From: Spirosoma fluviale
GTDB lineage: Bacteria; Bacteroidota; Bacteroidia; Cytophagales; Spirosomataceae
Assembly: GCF_900230225.1 (NCBI RefSeq)
Contig: NZ_OCNH01000002.1
Coordinates: 1,086,413-1,150,412, forward strand
Direction: 5' to 3'
Length of the DNA: 64,000 nt
Numbering within the stretch: the stretch's first letter is position 1; each line of letters begins with the position of its first letter. Below, one piece after another: positions 42,766-52,338 of the stretch. The notes beneath the pieces are model-generated. The model saw nothing but the letters and a program-made list of their open reading frames with translations. It was not told where the DNA came from and ran no database searches. A program made the translations under genes and the position numbers.

Positions 42766-44096
42766 TGAAGCGACTGTTGCCCGCTTTTCTGCTTTTTTTG
42801 GTCATTTACCAGGGGAGTGCTGCCACTGCCTGTGAAGCGCTGGCGGTAGCGGCATCAGCCTACACGTTTCAGCAATTCATCACCCGGTTGGGCAGGACCA
42901 TTGCCCTGATGGAGTGTATTGGTTTCATTGCATCGGTTGAGTTGCTGCTCGTTCCAGCCGTTACGTACTGGGTTTTTCCGGCGTCCATGCCGGTCGACTC
43001 CGCTACCTATTTTGCGTTTATCCTGCCTGCTTACAGCGCGTTTTATATTGGGGTTCTGGGGCTGGGCACGTGGCAAACGGCAGATTCACACAGGCAATAT
43101 CTTCAGGCGGTAGCAGTCTACCTGCGGCAGAACCAGACCGGTGGTATCGTATTGCTGGTCATTGGTTTAGCGGGTTTTGCCGTTCGTGCGGTCATGCCCG
43201 CTGCACCGAGCTTTGTTGGGCTGTTACCCGCCAACTGCCTGTTTGTGAGCGCCTTTTACGCGTACTATTCCCGGAGCAAGTATCGCCTGATCCACATCAG
43301 CAGCGTAGTTATCGCGTTGCTGGCCTACACGGTCTGGTCAGGTATGTTTGGTGAGCTGTTTTTGTGGGGTATACTGGTCATCGTTTTCGTTTCGCCGGGT
43401 ATACAAGACGGCTTAACAACCCGGCTGAAAAGTGCTGGCCTGGTGGCAGCCTGCCTGCTGCTGTTGCTGGTGCAGTCGATCAAGGGCGAGTATCGGTACA
43501 ATACCTGGGGCCACCAGCGAACCGAACGCCGTGGCGACGCCCGCCTGATGGTCGAACTGCTCACCGACCGACTTGCCAATCCGGCAAAGTTGCTAAATGC
43601 CGACCATGCTTTTCTGTCGATTGTTCGGTTCAATCAGGGCATCATGGTGGGGAGTGCCATGGCCAGGGTGCCCCTGCACGAAGCCTATGCGGAGGGCGAT
43701 GTGCTGCTGTCGCTCCTGTATCCGCTGGTGCCCCGGTTCATCTGGCCCGGAAAGCCACAGACGGGTGGTTATGAGAATATTCGACGGTTCACAAACCTGC
43801 CGCAGTCCGAGAATACGAGTATCAATCTGTCGCCGTTGGGAGAGGGGTATGTGAACTTTGGCTTTGGTGGGGTGCTGTTTGCGTTGTTCTACGGCCTGCT
43901 GGTAAGCAGCGGATTTCGGTATGGTTTGTATCTGGCAGAAAACAGGCCCTCAATTATTCTTTGGTTACCTATGCTATACATCGGCTGTCTAACCATGGAA
44001 ACCGACCTGTTATCTACCTGGGGGAGCCTGATCAATGGTGCTATGTTCGGGGCGCTGCTCTTCTGGTTGGCAAAGCAGTTGGGTATCCAACTCTAA
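42765..44096 (+). CDS. Wzy-like O-antigen/capsule polymerase
   Basis: A hydrophobic protein of 443 residues with about eleven membrane segments and one larger loop (about 240-350) holding several Arg residues, for example RYNTWGHQRTERRGDARLMV and the short stretch YPLVPRFIWPGKP. That loop with IWPGKP, followed by SPLGEGYVNFGFGG, is a feature of a Wzy-like group found in capsule loci. It should polymerise the repeat unit in the periplasm. It starts on the last base of the upstream gene, and the next gene begins seven bases after its stop. Confidence 0.72.
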   Translation: MKRLLPAFLLFLVIYQGSAATACEALAVAASAYTFQQFITRLGRTIALMECIGFIASVELLLVPAVTYWVFPASMPVDSATYFAFILPAYSAFYIGVLGLGTWQTADSHRQYLQAVAVYLRQNQTGGIVLLVIGLAGFAVRAVMPAAPSFVGLLPANCLFVSAFYAYYSRSKYRLIHISSVVIALLAYTVWSGMFGELFLWGILVIVFVSPGIQDGLTTRLKSAGLVAACLLLLLVQSIKGEYRYNTWGHQRTERRGDARLMVELLTDRLANPAKLLNADHAFLSIVRFNQGIMVGSAMARVPLHEAYAEGDVLLSLLYPLVPRFIWPGKPQTGGYENIRRFTNLPQSENTSINLSPLGEGYVNFGFGGVLFALFYGLLVSSGFRYGLYLAENRPSIILWLPMLYIGCLTMETDLLSTWGSLINGAMFGALLFWLAKQLGIQL

Positions 44097-44103
44097 CCCA
44101 CCT

Positions 44104-45123
44104 ATGACTGTTCTGTACCTATTCCGAAGTCCCGGCACCGGACAAAGCATTGAGTACCTGTTTGACTCCATACGCGATGAATTGGCAGTGCACGGTCTGC
44201 GAACGAAGGCCGCTTACTTACCCCATATCAGTCGGGGACTGCGTACGGTCTGGCAAAACCTGCGTTTCGTTAAGTCGCTCTCCGCCGACGTTTTCCACAT
44301 CACCGGCGATGTGCATTATGCCGCCCTGGCCTTACCCGCGTCCCGAACGATACTGACCATTCACGACTGCTTTCTGCTGGAACACAACCGGCACCGTCCG
44401 CTCCGATACGCGGTTTTCTGGCTGTTCTGGTATTATTTGCCCATTTGTCGGGCTCGCATCGTAACCGCCGTGTCGGCGACAACAAAACAGGAACTGATTC
44501 GCCATGTAGGCCGTGTTGCCCAAAAGGTGCAGGTCATTCCGAATGGCTATGCGCCAGTGTTTATGCAGAATGACAAACCGTTTTGCCATCGCCAGCCAAC
44601 CTTGCTTCAACTCGGTACCGCGGCCCACAAAAATGTGTCCCGTCTGGTAAGGGCCATTGAGGGGGTAGCGTGTACCCTTTTCCTCGTTGGCCCGCTATCC
44701 GCCGACCTGGTGTGGGAGCTTGACCAGCGGAAAATCAGGTACCGCAATTATGTCGATTTGAGTCGGGAAGAAGTCGTTCGCTTGTATGTGGGTTGCGACA
44801 TCGTTACGTTTGTCTCCACGTACGAAGGGTTTGGTCTACCAATTCTCGAAGCCAATGCCGTTGGGCGGGTTGTTCTCACGTCCGATAGATCGCCCATGCG
44901 TGAGGTGGCTGCCAACGCGGCTCACCTGGTGGACCCGGTCGATACCGATGCCATCAGACAGGGTATTGGGCGACTCATTCGAGACGACCGTTACCGCCAG
45001 GAGTTAATTGAAAAAGGCCTGCAAAACGCCCGGCGATTTACCATCGCGATGGCTGCTCAACGTTACCGGAAATTGTATAATAACGTTTGTTCGGTACACC
45101 TGTCAACGCCTTCGTTTTTATGA
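44104..45123 (+). CDS. Family 4-type glycosyltransferase
   Basis: The ATG at 44104 gives 339 residues; the open frame upstream overlaps the polymerase gene. It is a GT-B enzyme with the donor-site domain at the C-terminus: PTLLQLGTAAHKNVSRLV, then FVSTYEGFGLPILEANAVG with the Glu pair (E-x7-E) that binds the nucleotide, and PMREVAANAAHLVDP. The N-terminal domain has ADVFHITGDVHYAALA. It probably transfers a hexose in repeat-unit assembly. It overlaps the next gene by four bases (ATGA), so the two are translationally coupled. Confidence 0.88.
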   Translation: MTVLYLFRSPGTGQSIEYLFDSIRDELAVHGLRTKAAYLPHISRGLRTVWQNLRFVKSLSADVFHITGDVHYAALALPASRTILTIHDCFLLEHNRHRPLRYAVFWLFWYYLPICRARIVTAVSATTKQELIRHVGRVAQKVQVIPNGYAPVFMQNDKPFCHRQPTLLQLGTAAHKNVSRLVRAIEGVACTLFLVGPLSADLVWELDQRKIRYRNYVDLSREEVVRLYVGCDIVTFVSTYEGFGLPILEANAVGRVVLTSDRSPMREVAANAAHLVDPVDTDAIRQGIGRLIRDDRYRQELIEKGLQNARRFTIAMAAQRYRKLYNNVCSVHLSTPSFL

Positions 45124-46253
45124 AAATTGTTATGTCGGCCGACTGGTTCTATCCGGCGCAGGTGGGCGGTTCGGCCAGTACCATCTATTGGCAGGCCAAG
45201 GCCTTAACGGCACAAGGGCATCAGGTATCCATCGTGGCTACTTCGCAGAACATTCCTAACTCAATACCCCTCAATCGCTGGCTTTCGATGGACTGCGGCC
45301 GGGTAATTTATACGAAGAACCCCCATTTTTATTTGCCTGTCAGACACATTTTGTCCGGGTTAAAAGCCATTCGCAAGGCCGATGTTGTGCATGTAAACAG
45401 CCTGTTTTATCCCGCTTCGTTTATTTGGGTCATTGCCTGTCGACTACGGGGCAAGCCGGTTGTGTGGTCGCCCCACGGCGAATTGAGCCCGGCGGCCCTG
45501 AAGTTTCGGCCGTATTTAAAGCGGCTTTTGCTGCTTCTGTTTCGGGGGGTAAGTGCGGGGGTGCTGTTCCATGCAACGTCGGTGGACGAGATGAGGCAGA
45601 TTCAGCGTCGTTTGGGGGCGCACGTTCAGGTTACCAAACTCAGGACAATGATGGACCCACCGCTACCGGTAGTACGGGTGGCCCGTCCTTACCTGCTGTT
45701 TATGGGGCGATTGCATCCAATAAAAGGTGTCGAACAACTGCTGAAGGCTCTCGCCGGGTCGGACGTGTTTCTGAAAAGCCATTATTCACTGCAAATAGCG
45801 GGTCCGGATACCGACAAAACTTATACTCGAAAGCTGAAAGAGCAGGTAATGAGGCTGGGGCTTTCGGAAAAGGTGTTTTTCATAGGTAACGTACAGGGCG
45901 AGGGCAAAGAACAGATTTATGCCAACGCCCATTTGCTGATTCTGCCATCACATGCCGAAAATTTCGGGAATGTCGTGATCGAGTCACTGGCGCAGGGAAC
46001 GCCGGTTATTGCGTCAACCAACACCCCTTGGCAAGTGCTGGAAACGAAGCAGACGGGCCGGTGGGTCCCCAATGATGCCGAATCCCTGCGGAAAGCTATC
46101 GACATATTCCTGACCATGAAACCCGATCACTATGCCGGGTATCGGGCGCGGGCTGCCCAACTGGTGCGGAGCGATTATATGATAGATGGGCATATTGCGC
46201 TTTGGTCGGACGTGTACAAAGCCGCCCATTCACAGAATAGACTGGTTTACTGA
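45120..46253 (+). CDS. Family 4 glycosyltransferase
   Basis: The ATG at 45120 overlaps the previous stop; the protein has 377 residues. It is a standard GT4 enzyme: the acceptor loop AQVGGSASTIYWQAKAL near the start, WSPHGELSPAALKFRPYLKR in the middle, YLLFMGRLHPIKGVEQLLKA at the beginning of the donor domain, and LILPSHAENFGNVVIESLAQ with the E-x7-E pair, then GTPVIASTNTPW. It probably adds one sugar of the repeat unit. It ends one base into the next gene. Confidence 0.92.
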   Translation: MKIVMSADWFYPAQVGGSASTIYWQAKALTAQGHQVSIVATSQNIPNSIPLNRWLSMDCGRVIYTKNPHFYLPVRHILSGLKAIRKADVVHVNSLFYPASFIWVIACRLRGKPVVWSPHGELSPAALKFRPYLKRLLLLLFRGVSAGVLFHATSVDEMRQIQRRLGAHVQVTKLRTMMDPPLPVVRVARPYLLFMGRLHPIKGVEQLLKALAGSDVFLKSHYSLQIAGPDTDKTYTRKLKEQVMRLGLSEKVFFIGNVQGEGKEQIYANAHLLILPSHAENFGNVVIESLAQGTPVIASTNTPWQVLETKQTGRWVPNDAESLRKAIDIFLTMKPDHYAGYRARAAQLVRSDYMIDGHIALWSDVYKAAHSQNRLVY

Positions 46254-47404
46254 TGGATGACTATACCCGGCAGAGCCTCCTCGTCAGGAGTCGGAAAGTA
46301 GCCCGTTACGTGCGGCTGTATGGTCTTTTCAGAACGATTGCCAAAGTACGAGCGCACTACCATATGAATAACGAGTACCCCGAAACGGCATCGCTTCCGG
46401 TTCCGGCAGGTCCAACCGGTAAGCACGTTGGGATACTCGGCTGCGGGAAGTTTGCCTACGCCAATGTTGCTTATTACGTACATCAGAATTTCGGGGCGGT
46501 CATTCGGGGCGTGATGGACACGGATTTAAACAGAGCGATTTCCCTGGCGCAGCGGTACCGGGCCGATTACTACACCACCAACGCCGACGATGTACTGAAT
46601 GACGCCCACATCGACCTGATTTATATTGTCTCGAATCACGCGTCACATGCCGAATATGCCATTGCGGCCATTCGGCATGGAAAAGCTGTTCACATTGAAA
46701 AGCCGCCTGTGGTCAATCTCGATCAGTTGATTCGACTGTGTACCGCCATCGACGAGCACAACGGGCGCGTTCGTCTGGGGTTCAACCGGCCCGAGAGTCC
46801 ATTGGTCAGGTTGCTGAAACAACAACTGGACGCTCAAACCGGCCCGGCCATGATCAACTGGTTCGTGGCGGGCCACGCCATTTCTCCCGACCATTGGTAT
46901 TTTGCGGAGGAAGAAGGCGGGCGAATTCTGGGCAATCTGTGCCATTGGATTGACTTTACGCTACGGCTGATTCCAGCCCCCAGCCGATACCCTGTTCAAA
47001 TCATCCCAACGCGCTCCCGGCAATCGGACTGTAACATTAGTGTATCGTATGTGTTCGGCGATGGCTCCATCGCAACGATCACCTTTTCGGCAAAAGGGCA
47101 CACGTTTGACGGGGTTCGGGAAACGCTGAATGTGCATAAAGGAAACCTGCTGGCTCAGTTAACGGACTTTCGAACGCTACGGTTCGACATTGGCCCCGTT
47201 GTGCGCCACCACCGCTTGTGGTTTCGGGACCACGGACACCGGCGTTCTATTCTCGATAGTTACTTAATGCGGACAGATAAGTCAAAGCAGGAAACGGGCG
47301 CAATGATCCGGGAAACGGGCCATCTCATGCTTAAAACCAGGGAGGCTCTGGAAACAAATACGGTTATGACCGTGACAGCCGGTTTTTCGCGCTCGTTGGC
47401 CTGA
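46253..47404 (+). CDS. Gfo/Idh/MocA-family oxidoreductase
   Basis: A protein of 383 residues. After a basic 50-residue N-terminal extension, the Rossmann domain begins HVGILGCGKFAYANVAYYV, with VSNHASHAEYAIAAIRHGKA and the catalytic-region EKPPVVNLDQLI (Lys of EKP). The C-terminal beta-sheet domain has the conserved EEEGGRILGNLCHWIDFTLR, with His as catalytic candidate. It oxidises or reduces a sugar of the polymer precursor with NAD(P). The close relative fused in the gene at 48518 carries the same motifs, so the two may act in sequence or on the same substrate. It starts on the last base of the glycosyltransferase stop. Confidence 0.88.
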   Translation: MDDYTRQSLLVRSRKVARYVRLYGLFRTIAKVRAHYHMNNEYPETASLPVPAGPTGKHVGILGCGKFAYANVAYYVHQNFGAVIRGVMDTDLNRAISLAQRYRADYYTTNADDVLNDAHIDLIYIVSNHASHAEYAIAAIRHGKAVHIEKPPVVNLDQLIRLCTAIDEHNGRVRLGFNRPESPLVRLLKQQLDAQTGPAMINWFVAGHAISPDHWYFAEEEGGRILGNLCHWIDFTLRLIPAPSRYPVQIIPTRSRQSDCNISVSYVFGDGSIATITFSAKGHTFDGVRETLNVHKGNLLAQLTDFRTLRFDIGPVVRHHRLWFRDHGHRRSILDSYLMRTDKSKQETGAMIRETGHLMLKTREALETNTVMTVTAGFSRSLA

Positions 47405-47414
47405 ACCCCCACCC

Positions 47415-48521
47415 ATGAAGATTATCAGTGTCGTTGGCACAAGGCCTAATTTTATGAAAGTGGCTCCGCTGCACCGCGCCCTGCTGACACAACCGGGTGT
47501 TCAATCGATACTTGTTCATACGGGTCAGCATTACGACGATCGGTTAAACGAGGTATTCATGAAGCAGCTAAAGCTGCCGCCACCTGATTACTGTCTGGCG
47601 GTCGTTGCCGGAACGGCATCCCGGCAAACGGCCGAAATTATCCAAAAGTTTGAGGGCGTACTGCGGGCCGAGCAACCTGATTGGGTAGTGGTTGTGGGCG
47701 ATGTGACGAGTACGCTGGCTGGTGCGCTAACTGCCGTCCAGTTGGGAATTCGGGTGGCTCACGTGGAAGCGGGACTTCGTTCCGGCGATCGGCAAATGCC
47801 CGAAGAAATCAACCGCATACTGGTCGACTCCATGGCCGATCTGCTCTTTGTCACGGAGCAGGCCGGGCTCGATAACCTGCTCTACGAAGGCATTCCAACC
47901 CATAAAACTCATTTTGTCGGTAACGTGATGATCGACTCGCTGGTGCAGCATCGGTCCAAAGCCAATGCGTTGAATACCGTTGGAACACTCGGCCTGACGC
48001 CCAAACGGTACGCCCTGCTGACCATGCACCGTCCGGTTAATGTCGATACCGAATCCGGGCTGAATCGGTTGATTCAATTAATACACAGTACGGCGCAACA
48101 CCTGGCTGTACTGTTTCCCGTTCATCCAAGAACTCGCGCCCGGCTGGAGAAATTTGGGCTGATGCCTGAGTTGATGGCTCTTGAAAACGTTCGTTTACTT
48201 GCTCCGCAGGGGTATCTTGAGTTCCTGAATCTAATGGAACACGCGGCCGTTGTCATCACCGATTCGGGCGGAATTCAGGAAGAAACGACGTACCTGAACG
48301 TGCCCTGTCTAACGTTTCGCACCTCAACCGAACGCCCCGTAACCATCGACCTGGGCACAAACCAGCTATTGCCCGACCTGAATCCCGCAACCGTTCGGCA
48401 AAAACTGGTGGCTATCCTTAACGGTCAGACCAAAACGGGTCAGATACCCCCATTATGGGACGGTAAAGCCGCTGATCGAATCGTGACCATACTGGCTGCG
48501 GCCGGTCAACTAAACGCATGA
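47415..48521 (+). CDS. wecB: UDP-N-acetylglucosamine 2-epimerase (non-hydrolysing)
   Basis: A protein of 368 residues, family length. Motifs: VGTRPNFMKVAPLHRAL, LVHTGQHYDDRLNEVF, VVVGDVTSTLAGALTAVQLG, HVEAGLRSGDRQMPEEINRI, LTMHRPVN and ITDSGGIQEETTYLNVPCLT with RTSTERPVT. The enzyme converts UDP-GlcNAc to UDP-ManNAc. Together with the dehydrogenase at 40434 it can give UDP-ManNAcA. It overlaps the next gene by four bases. Confidence 0.95.
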   Translation: MKIISVVGTRPNFMKVAPLHRALLTQPGVQSILVHTGQHYDDRLNEVFMKQLKLPPPDYCLAVVAGTASRQTAEIIQKFEGVLRAEQPDWVVVVGDVTSTLAGALTAVQLGIRVAHVEAGLRSGDRQMPEEINRILVDSMADLLFVTEQAGLDNLLYEGIPTHKTHFVGNVMIDSLVQHRSKANALNTVGTLGLTPKRYALLTMHRPVNVDTESGLNRLIQLIHSTAQHLAVLFPVHPRTRARLEKFGLMPELMALENVRLLAPQGYLEFLNLMEHAAVVITDSGGIQEETTYLNVPCLTFRTSTERPVTIDLGTNQLLPDLNPATVRQKLVAILNGQTKTGQIPPLWDGKAADRIVTILAAAGQLNA

Positions 48522-50704
48522 AACAACTCATCCAGAACCTCAGAACCGGTGCTGTTCAACTCGAAGATATACCTACTCCGCAGGTTCGCCGGGGGCAGGT
48601 ACTGATTCAGACGCGCCGGTCGCTGGTGTCGCTCGGTACGGAGCGGATGCTGGTCGAGTTTGGCCGGTCCAGCCTGATCAACAAAGCGCGCCAGCAACCC
48701 GACCGGGTGAAGCAGGTGGTGGAGAAAATACAGTCGGATGGTCTTATACCCACGTTGGACGCTGTTTTTCGTAAACTTAATCAGCCGTTGCCCCTGGGTT
48801 ACTGTAACGTAGGAACGGTACTGGCCGTGGGCGACGGGGTTATTGACCTTACAATTGGCGACCGGGTTGTGTCGAATGGGCACCATGCCGAAGTGGTTTG
48901 TGTGCCCCGGAATCTGGTGGCCCCGATTCCGGAGGAAGTGAGCGACGACGAAGCTGCGTTTACTGTTGTCGGGGCCATTGGTCTGCAAAGTATTCGGCTG
49001 CTGGCCCCAACGTTCGGCGAAACGGTTGTGGTGATTGGCCTGGGCCTGATTGGTCTGCTAACGGCCGAACTGTTGCGGATCAACGGTTGCCGGGTGATTG
49101 GCGTCGACATCAATGAAGCCAAATGCCGGATAGCCGCGCAAAGCTGCGTGGCTGTTATCAATTCGGCCAACGGGACCGACCCGGTTAACGCGGTGCTGGC
49201 GCTGACGAATGGAGCAGGGGCCGACGGGGTCATTATTGCGGCTTCGGCTCAGGCAGATGGTTTGCTCTCGCAGGCCGCGCGCATGAGCCGGAAACGGGGG
49301 CGGGTTGTGCTTACCGGCGTCGTTGACTTAACCATAAACCGGGCCGATTTCTACGAAAAAGAATTGTCGTTTCAGGTGTCGTGTTCTTACGGACCCGGTC
49401 GCTATGAGGACGATTACGAGCAGCGTGGTCAGGATTACCCGCTGGCGCATGTTCGCTGGACCGCCAACCGAAACTTCCAGGCCATACTTGAGGTGCTGGC
49501 CACGGGTCAGTTACGGGTAAAACCCTACATCACCGAAACTGTACCCCTGGCTCAGTACGAGAAAATCTACAATCGTCTTGAGGCATCGGAGCAGATTGCG
49601 GCCTTGCTGACGTATCCTGAACAGTTGACTTCGACACAAGTACGTACGCTCAGCCCCTGTCTGAATAAGCCGGGAAGTGCAACGGTGGGGATTATTGGGG
49701 CCGGAAACTTTACCGGCGCGGTACTGTTGCCTGCCCTGAAAGCCGCTGGCGCAAACTTAAAAGCCATTGCCAGTGCTGGCGGTTTACGATCGACGTTACT
49801 GGCTCAGAAATTCAGGATACCGCAAAGCACCACCGACTACCGCCAAATTCTGAATGATCCGGCGATTGACCTATGCCTCATCACCACCCGCCACGACAGC
49901 CACGCTCACCTGGCTATGGAGGCTTTGCGGGCCGGTAAGCACGTATTTGTCGAGAAACCTCTGGCTATTTACCCGGACGAACTAGCCCGCCTGATTGATG
50001 AGCAACAGGCGTCGGATCGACTCGTTATGGTTGGTTTTAATCGACGGTTTTCGCCTTACGCCCAAAAAATGAAAGCCTTGCTGGGCGGAGAACGGGCCGG
50101 TACAATACCGATGAATATCGTCGTGACGGTCAACGCGGGGTTTATTTCGGCTATTTCCTGGGAACATGACCGCGATAGTGGGGGCGGACGGATTCTGGGC
50201 GAAGCCTGCCACTTTGTCGACCTGATCAGCTTTCTGGCGGGTAGCCCGGTCGTCAGCGTGTGCCTCAACGCTATGGGGACACAGCCCGCAGAAACGACCG
50301 ATTCGGCGTCTATGCTGCTACGGCTGGCCAACGGGTCGACGGGCGTGGTCAACTATTTCAGCAATGGGAGTAAAGCCTACCCCAAAGAGCGGGTGGAGGT
50401 GTATTCGCAGGGAAGAACGCTGGTGCTCGACAACTTTAGTTCGCTGACGGGCTACGGTGTGAAGGGCTTTAGCCGACTGGCGGGTCGACAGAATAAAGGC
50501 CATGCTGAATTGATGAAGCGCTTAATTGATGCGGTGCGTAACGGCCAACCTGATCGTACAACTGCACTTATTCCGTTCGCGGAGATCGTCAACACGACCC
50601 AGACGATGTTGGCCGCTTTGCAAAGCCTGCATGAGAATCGCTTCGTCGATGTTGCCGATATAGGCCTGTTTCACCCAACCACTTTTTCGGCAGATAAGCG
50701 ATGA
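48518..50704 (+). CDS. Fused zinc-type alcohol dehydrogenase and Gfo/Idh/MocA oxidoreductase
   Basis: A two-domain enzyme of 728 residues. The first half (about 1-365) is a medium-chain dehydrogenase with LVSLGTERMLVEFGRS, GDRVVSNGHHAEVVCVPRNL and the NAD-binding segment VVIGLGLIGLLTAELLRING. The second half (about 388-715) is a Gfo/Idh/MocA unit beginning GIIGAGNFTGAVLLPALKAA, with HVFVEKPLAI and GGRILGEACHFVDLISFLAG. This bi-domain type is frequent in capsule loci next to heparinase-like lyases and glycosyltransferases, as here. Sugar substrate not known. It overlaps both neighbours by four bases (ATGA), so translation is coupled. Confidence 0.9.
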   Translation: MKQLIQNLRTGAVQLEDIPTPQVRRGQVLIQTRRSLVSLGTERMLVEFGRSSLINKARQQPDRVKQVVEKIQSDGLIPTLDAVFRKLNQPLPLGYCNVGTVLAVGDGVIDLTIGDRVVSNGHHAEVVCVPRNLVAPIPEEVSDDEAAFTVVGAIGLQSIRLLAPTFGETVVVIGLGLIGLLTAELLRINGCRVIGVDINEAKCRIAAQSCVAVINSANGTDPVNAVLALTNGAGADGVIIAASAQADGLLSQAARMSRKRGRVVLTGVVDLTINRADFYEKELSFQVSCSYGPGRYEDDYEQRGQDYPLAHVRWTANRNFQAILEVLATGQLRVKPYITETVPLAQYEKIYNRLEASEQIAALLTYPEQLTSTQVRTLSPCLNKPGSATVGIIGAGNFTGAVLLPALKAAGANLKAIASAGGLRSTLLAQKFRIPQSTTDYRQILNDPAIDLCLITTRHDSHAHLAMEALRAGKHVFVEKPLAIYPDELARLIDEQQASDRLVMVGFNRRFSPYAQKMKALLGGERAGTIPMNIVVTVNAGFISAISWEHDRDSGGGRILGEACHFVDLISFLAGSPVVSVCLNAMGTQPAETTDSASMLLRLANGSTGVVNYFSNGSKAYPKERVEVYSQGRTLVLDNFSSLTGYGVKGFSRLAGRQNKGHAELMKRLIDAVRNGQPDRTTALIPFAEIVNTTQTMLAALQSLHENRFVDVADIGLFHPTTFSADKR

Positions 50705-52338
50705 ATAAACCGGGCTTGATCTGGCGAACAGTACGTCATTTGACGATGCGGCAAATCGTTTTTCAGGTGCTTGCACGCATCCGTCAGCGACCGCAACTGC
50801 GTTTTCCGAAAATTACCCCCGTAACGTATTCGGTAGCCGTCCCCGAAGCCGCTAAACCGCTGGCGTACAAGGAGGGGATGTTCACGTTTCTGAACCGGAC
50901 GTATTCGCCGGAAGACGGGGCCATTGACTGGAACGGCCAGCAGCAGGAAACCGCTCGTTATGGCAGGCTCTGGACATACCACCTCAATTATTTCGATTTT
51001 CTGAATCAACCGGGTTTGCTGCCGGAGGCCGGTGTTGCGTTGATCCACGCGTTTATCCGTCAAAGCGGTTCGTTGCGGGATGGACTGGAGCCGTATCCTA
51101 CCTCACTGCGAATCATGAACTGGATTCAGTTTTTGAGTCGTCATCAGCTTCAGAATAAAACGATCAATCGGCATCTGGCGGCTCAGATTGCGTTGGTGAG
51201 TCGGCGGGTGGAGTACCACATTGGCGGGAATCACCTGCTCGAAAATGGCTTTGCGTTGCTGATGGGCGGTTTATACTACCGAAGCAAACGGTGGTTCACC
51301 AAAGGTGCAGCGCTTGTTGAGGCCGAGCTTCGGGCGCAGGTACTGGCCGATGGAGGGCATTATGAGCGCAGCCCCGTGTACCACCAATTGCTGCTCGATC
51401 AGGTACTGACCGTTCTGATCGCGTTGCAAACCGACGACTGGCATCGGAGCCTACACGCAACATTTGCCCACTTTCTGGCCGGTCAAGCCCACCAAATGGG
51501 TGGCTGGCTTGACGGTATCACGTTTCGTAACGGCGATGTTCCCCTGGTCAATGATTCGGCGTTTGGCATTGCGCCCACAACGGCCCGGCTACGGGAAAAA
51601 GCGGCCTGTTTATGGGCCGTTTCTGATAGCCATGATACATACACCACAGGTTTCAGAAAACAAGGACTAACGGATAGCGGCTACCGGATGTTTCGGCTGG
51701 ACTATTACGAACTTTTTGTGGATGTTGGCCCCGTTGGCCCGTCCGAGCAGCCCGGTCATGCCCACGCGGATACCTTTTCGTTTGTCTTTTACGCCGACGG
51801 TATTCCGCTGCTGGTGGATAGTGGCACATCGACCTATGAACCGGGGCCACGCCGGGCGTGGGAGCGGAGCACAGCGGCTCACAACACCGTTGAGGTAAAC
51901 GGAATCAACTCATCCGAAGTCTGGGCGAACTTTCGGGTAGGCCGACGGGCGCGGGTTACAATGCTGGACGATACACCCGCCCGGCTCACCGCCAGGCACG
52001 ATGGGTATCGGCAACTGGGGTTGCTCCACGAACGGACGTGGTCGATGGAACCGACGAGCATTACTATTATCGACCAGCTATTGAACACTCGGAACCGCCA
52101 AAAGGGCGTCTCGACCGGGGTGGCCCGCTTTCATGTTCATCCGGAGATCGCCGTACAGATTAGGGGTGAAGTGGTGACGGTAGGCGAATGGATATTCAGT
52201 TTTTTGTCAGACTCAAAAGTCATCGTATCGCTGGAAAGCTACGCTATGGCCGAAGGATTCAATCAATTGCAGGCGGGTTACTGCATCCGGGTTGACTTTA
52301 GCGGGAGTCTGAAAACGATACTTAGTCTTAGCCAATGA
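50701..52338 (+). CDS. Heparinase II/III-family protein
   Basis: A protein of 545 residues. The first part is an all-helical toroid with LWTYHLNYFDFLNQPG, GLEPYPTSLRIMNWIQFLSR and HIGGNHLLENGFALLMGG, where the Asn-His pair is a catalytic feature of the family. The C-terminal beta domain has EQPGHAHADTFSFVFYADGI and LVDSGTSTYEPGPRRAWERS followed by AAHNTVEVNG, typical of heparinase II/III and alginate lyases. No signal peptide is visible, unlike secreted lyases. In capsule loci such proteins occur beside the fused oxidoreductase and may trim or modify the polymer or its precursor. It overlaps both neighbours by four bases. Confidence 0.88.
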   Translation: MNKPGLIWRTVRHLTMRQIVFQVLARIRQRPQLRFPKITPVTYSVAVPEAAKPLAYKEGMFTFLNRTYSPEDGAIDWNGQQQETARYGRLWTYHLNYFDFLNQPGLLPEAGVALIHAFIRQSGSLRDGLEPYPTSLRIMNWIQFLSRHQLQNKTINRHLAAQIALVSRRVEYHIGGNHLLENGFALLMGGLYYRSKRWFTKGAALVEAELRAQVLADGGHYERSPVYHQLLLDQVLTVLIALQTDDWHRSLHATFAHFLAGQAHQMGGWLDGITFRNGDVPLVNDSAFGIAPTTARLREKAACLWAVSDSHDTYTTGFRKQGLTDSGYRMFRLDYYELFVDVGPVGPSEQPGHAHADTFSFVFYADGIPLLVDSGTSTYEPGPRRAWERSTAAHNTVEVNGINSSEVWANFRVGRRARVTMLDDTPARLTARHDGYRQLGLLHERTWSMEPTSITIIDQLLNTRNRQKGVSTGVARFHVHPEIAVQIRGEVVTVGEWIFSFLSDSKVIVSLESYAMAEGFNQLQAGYCIRVDFSGSLKTILSLSQ

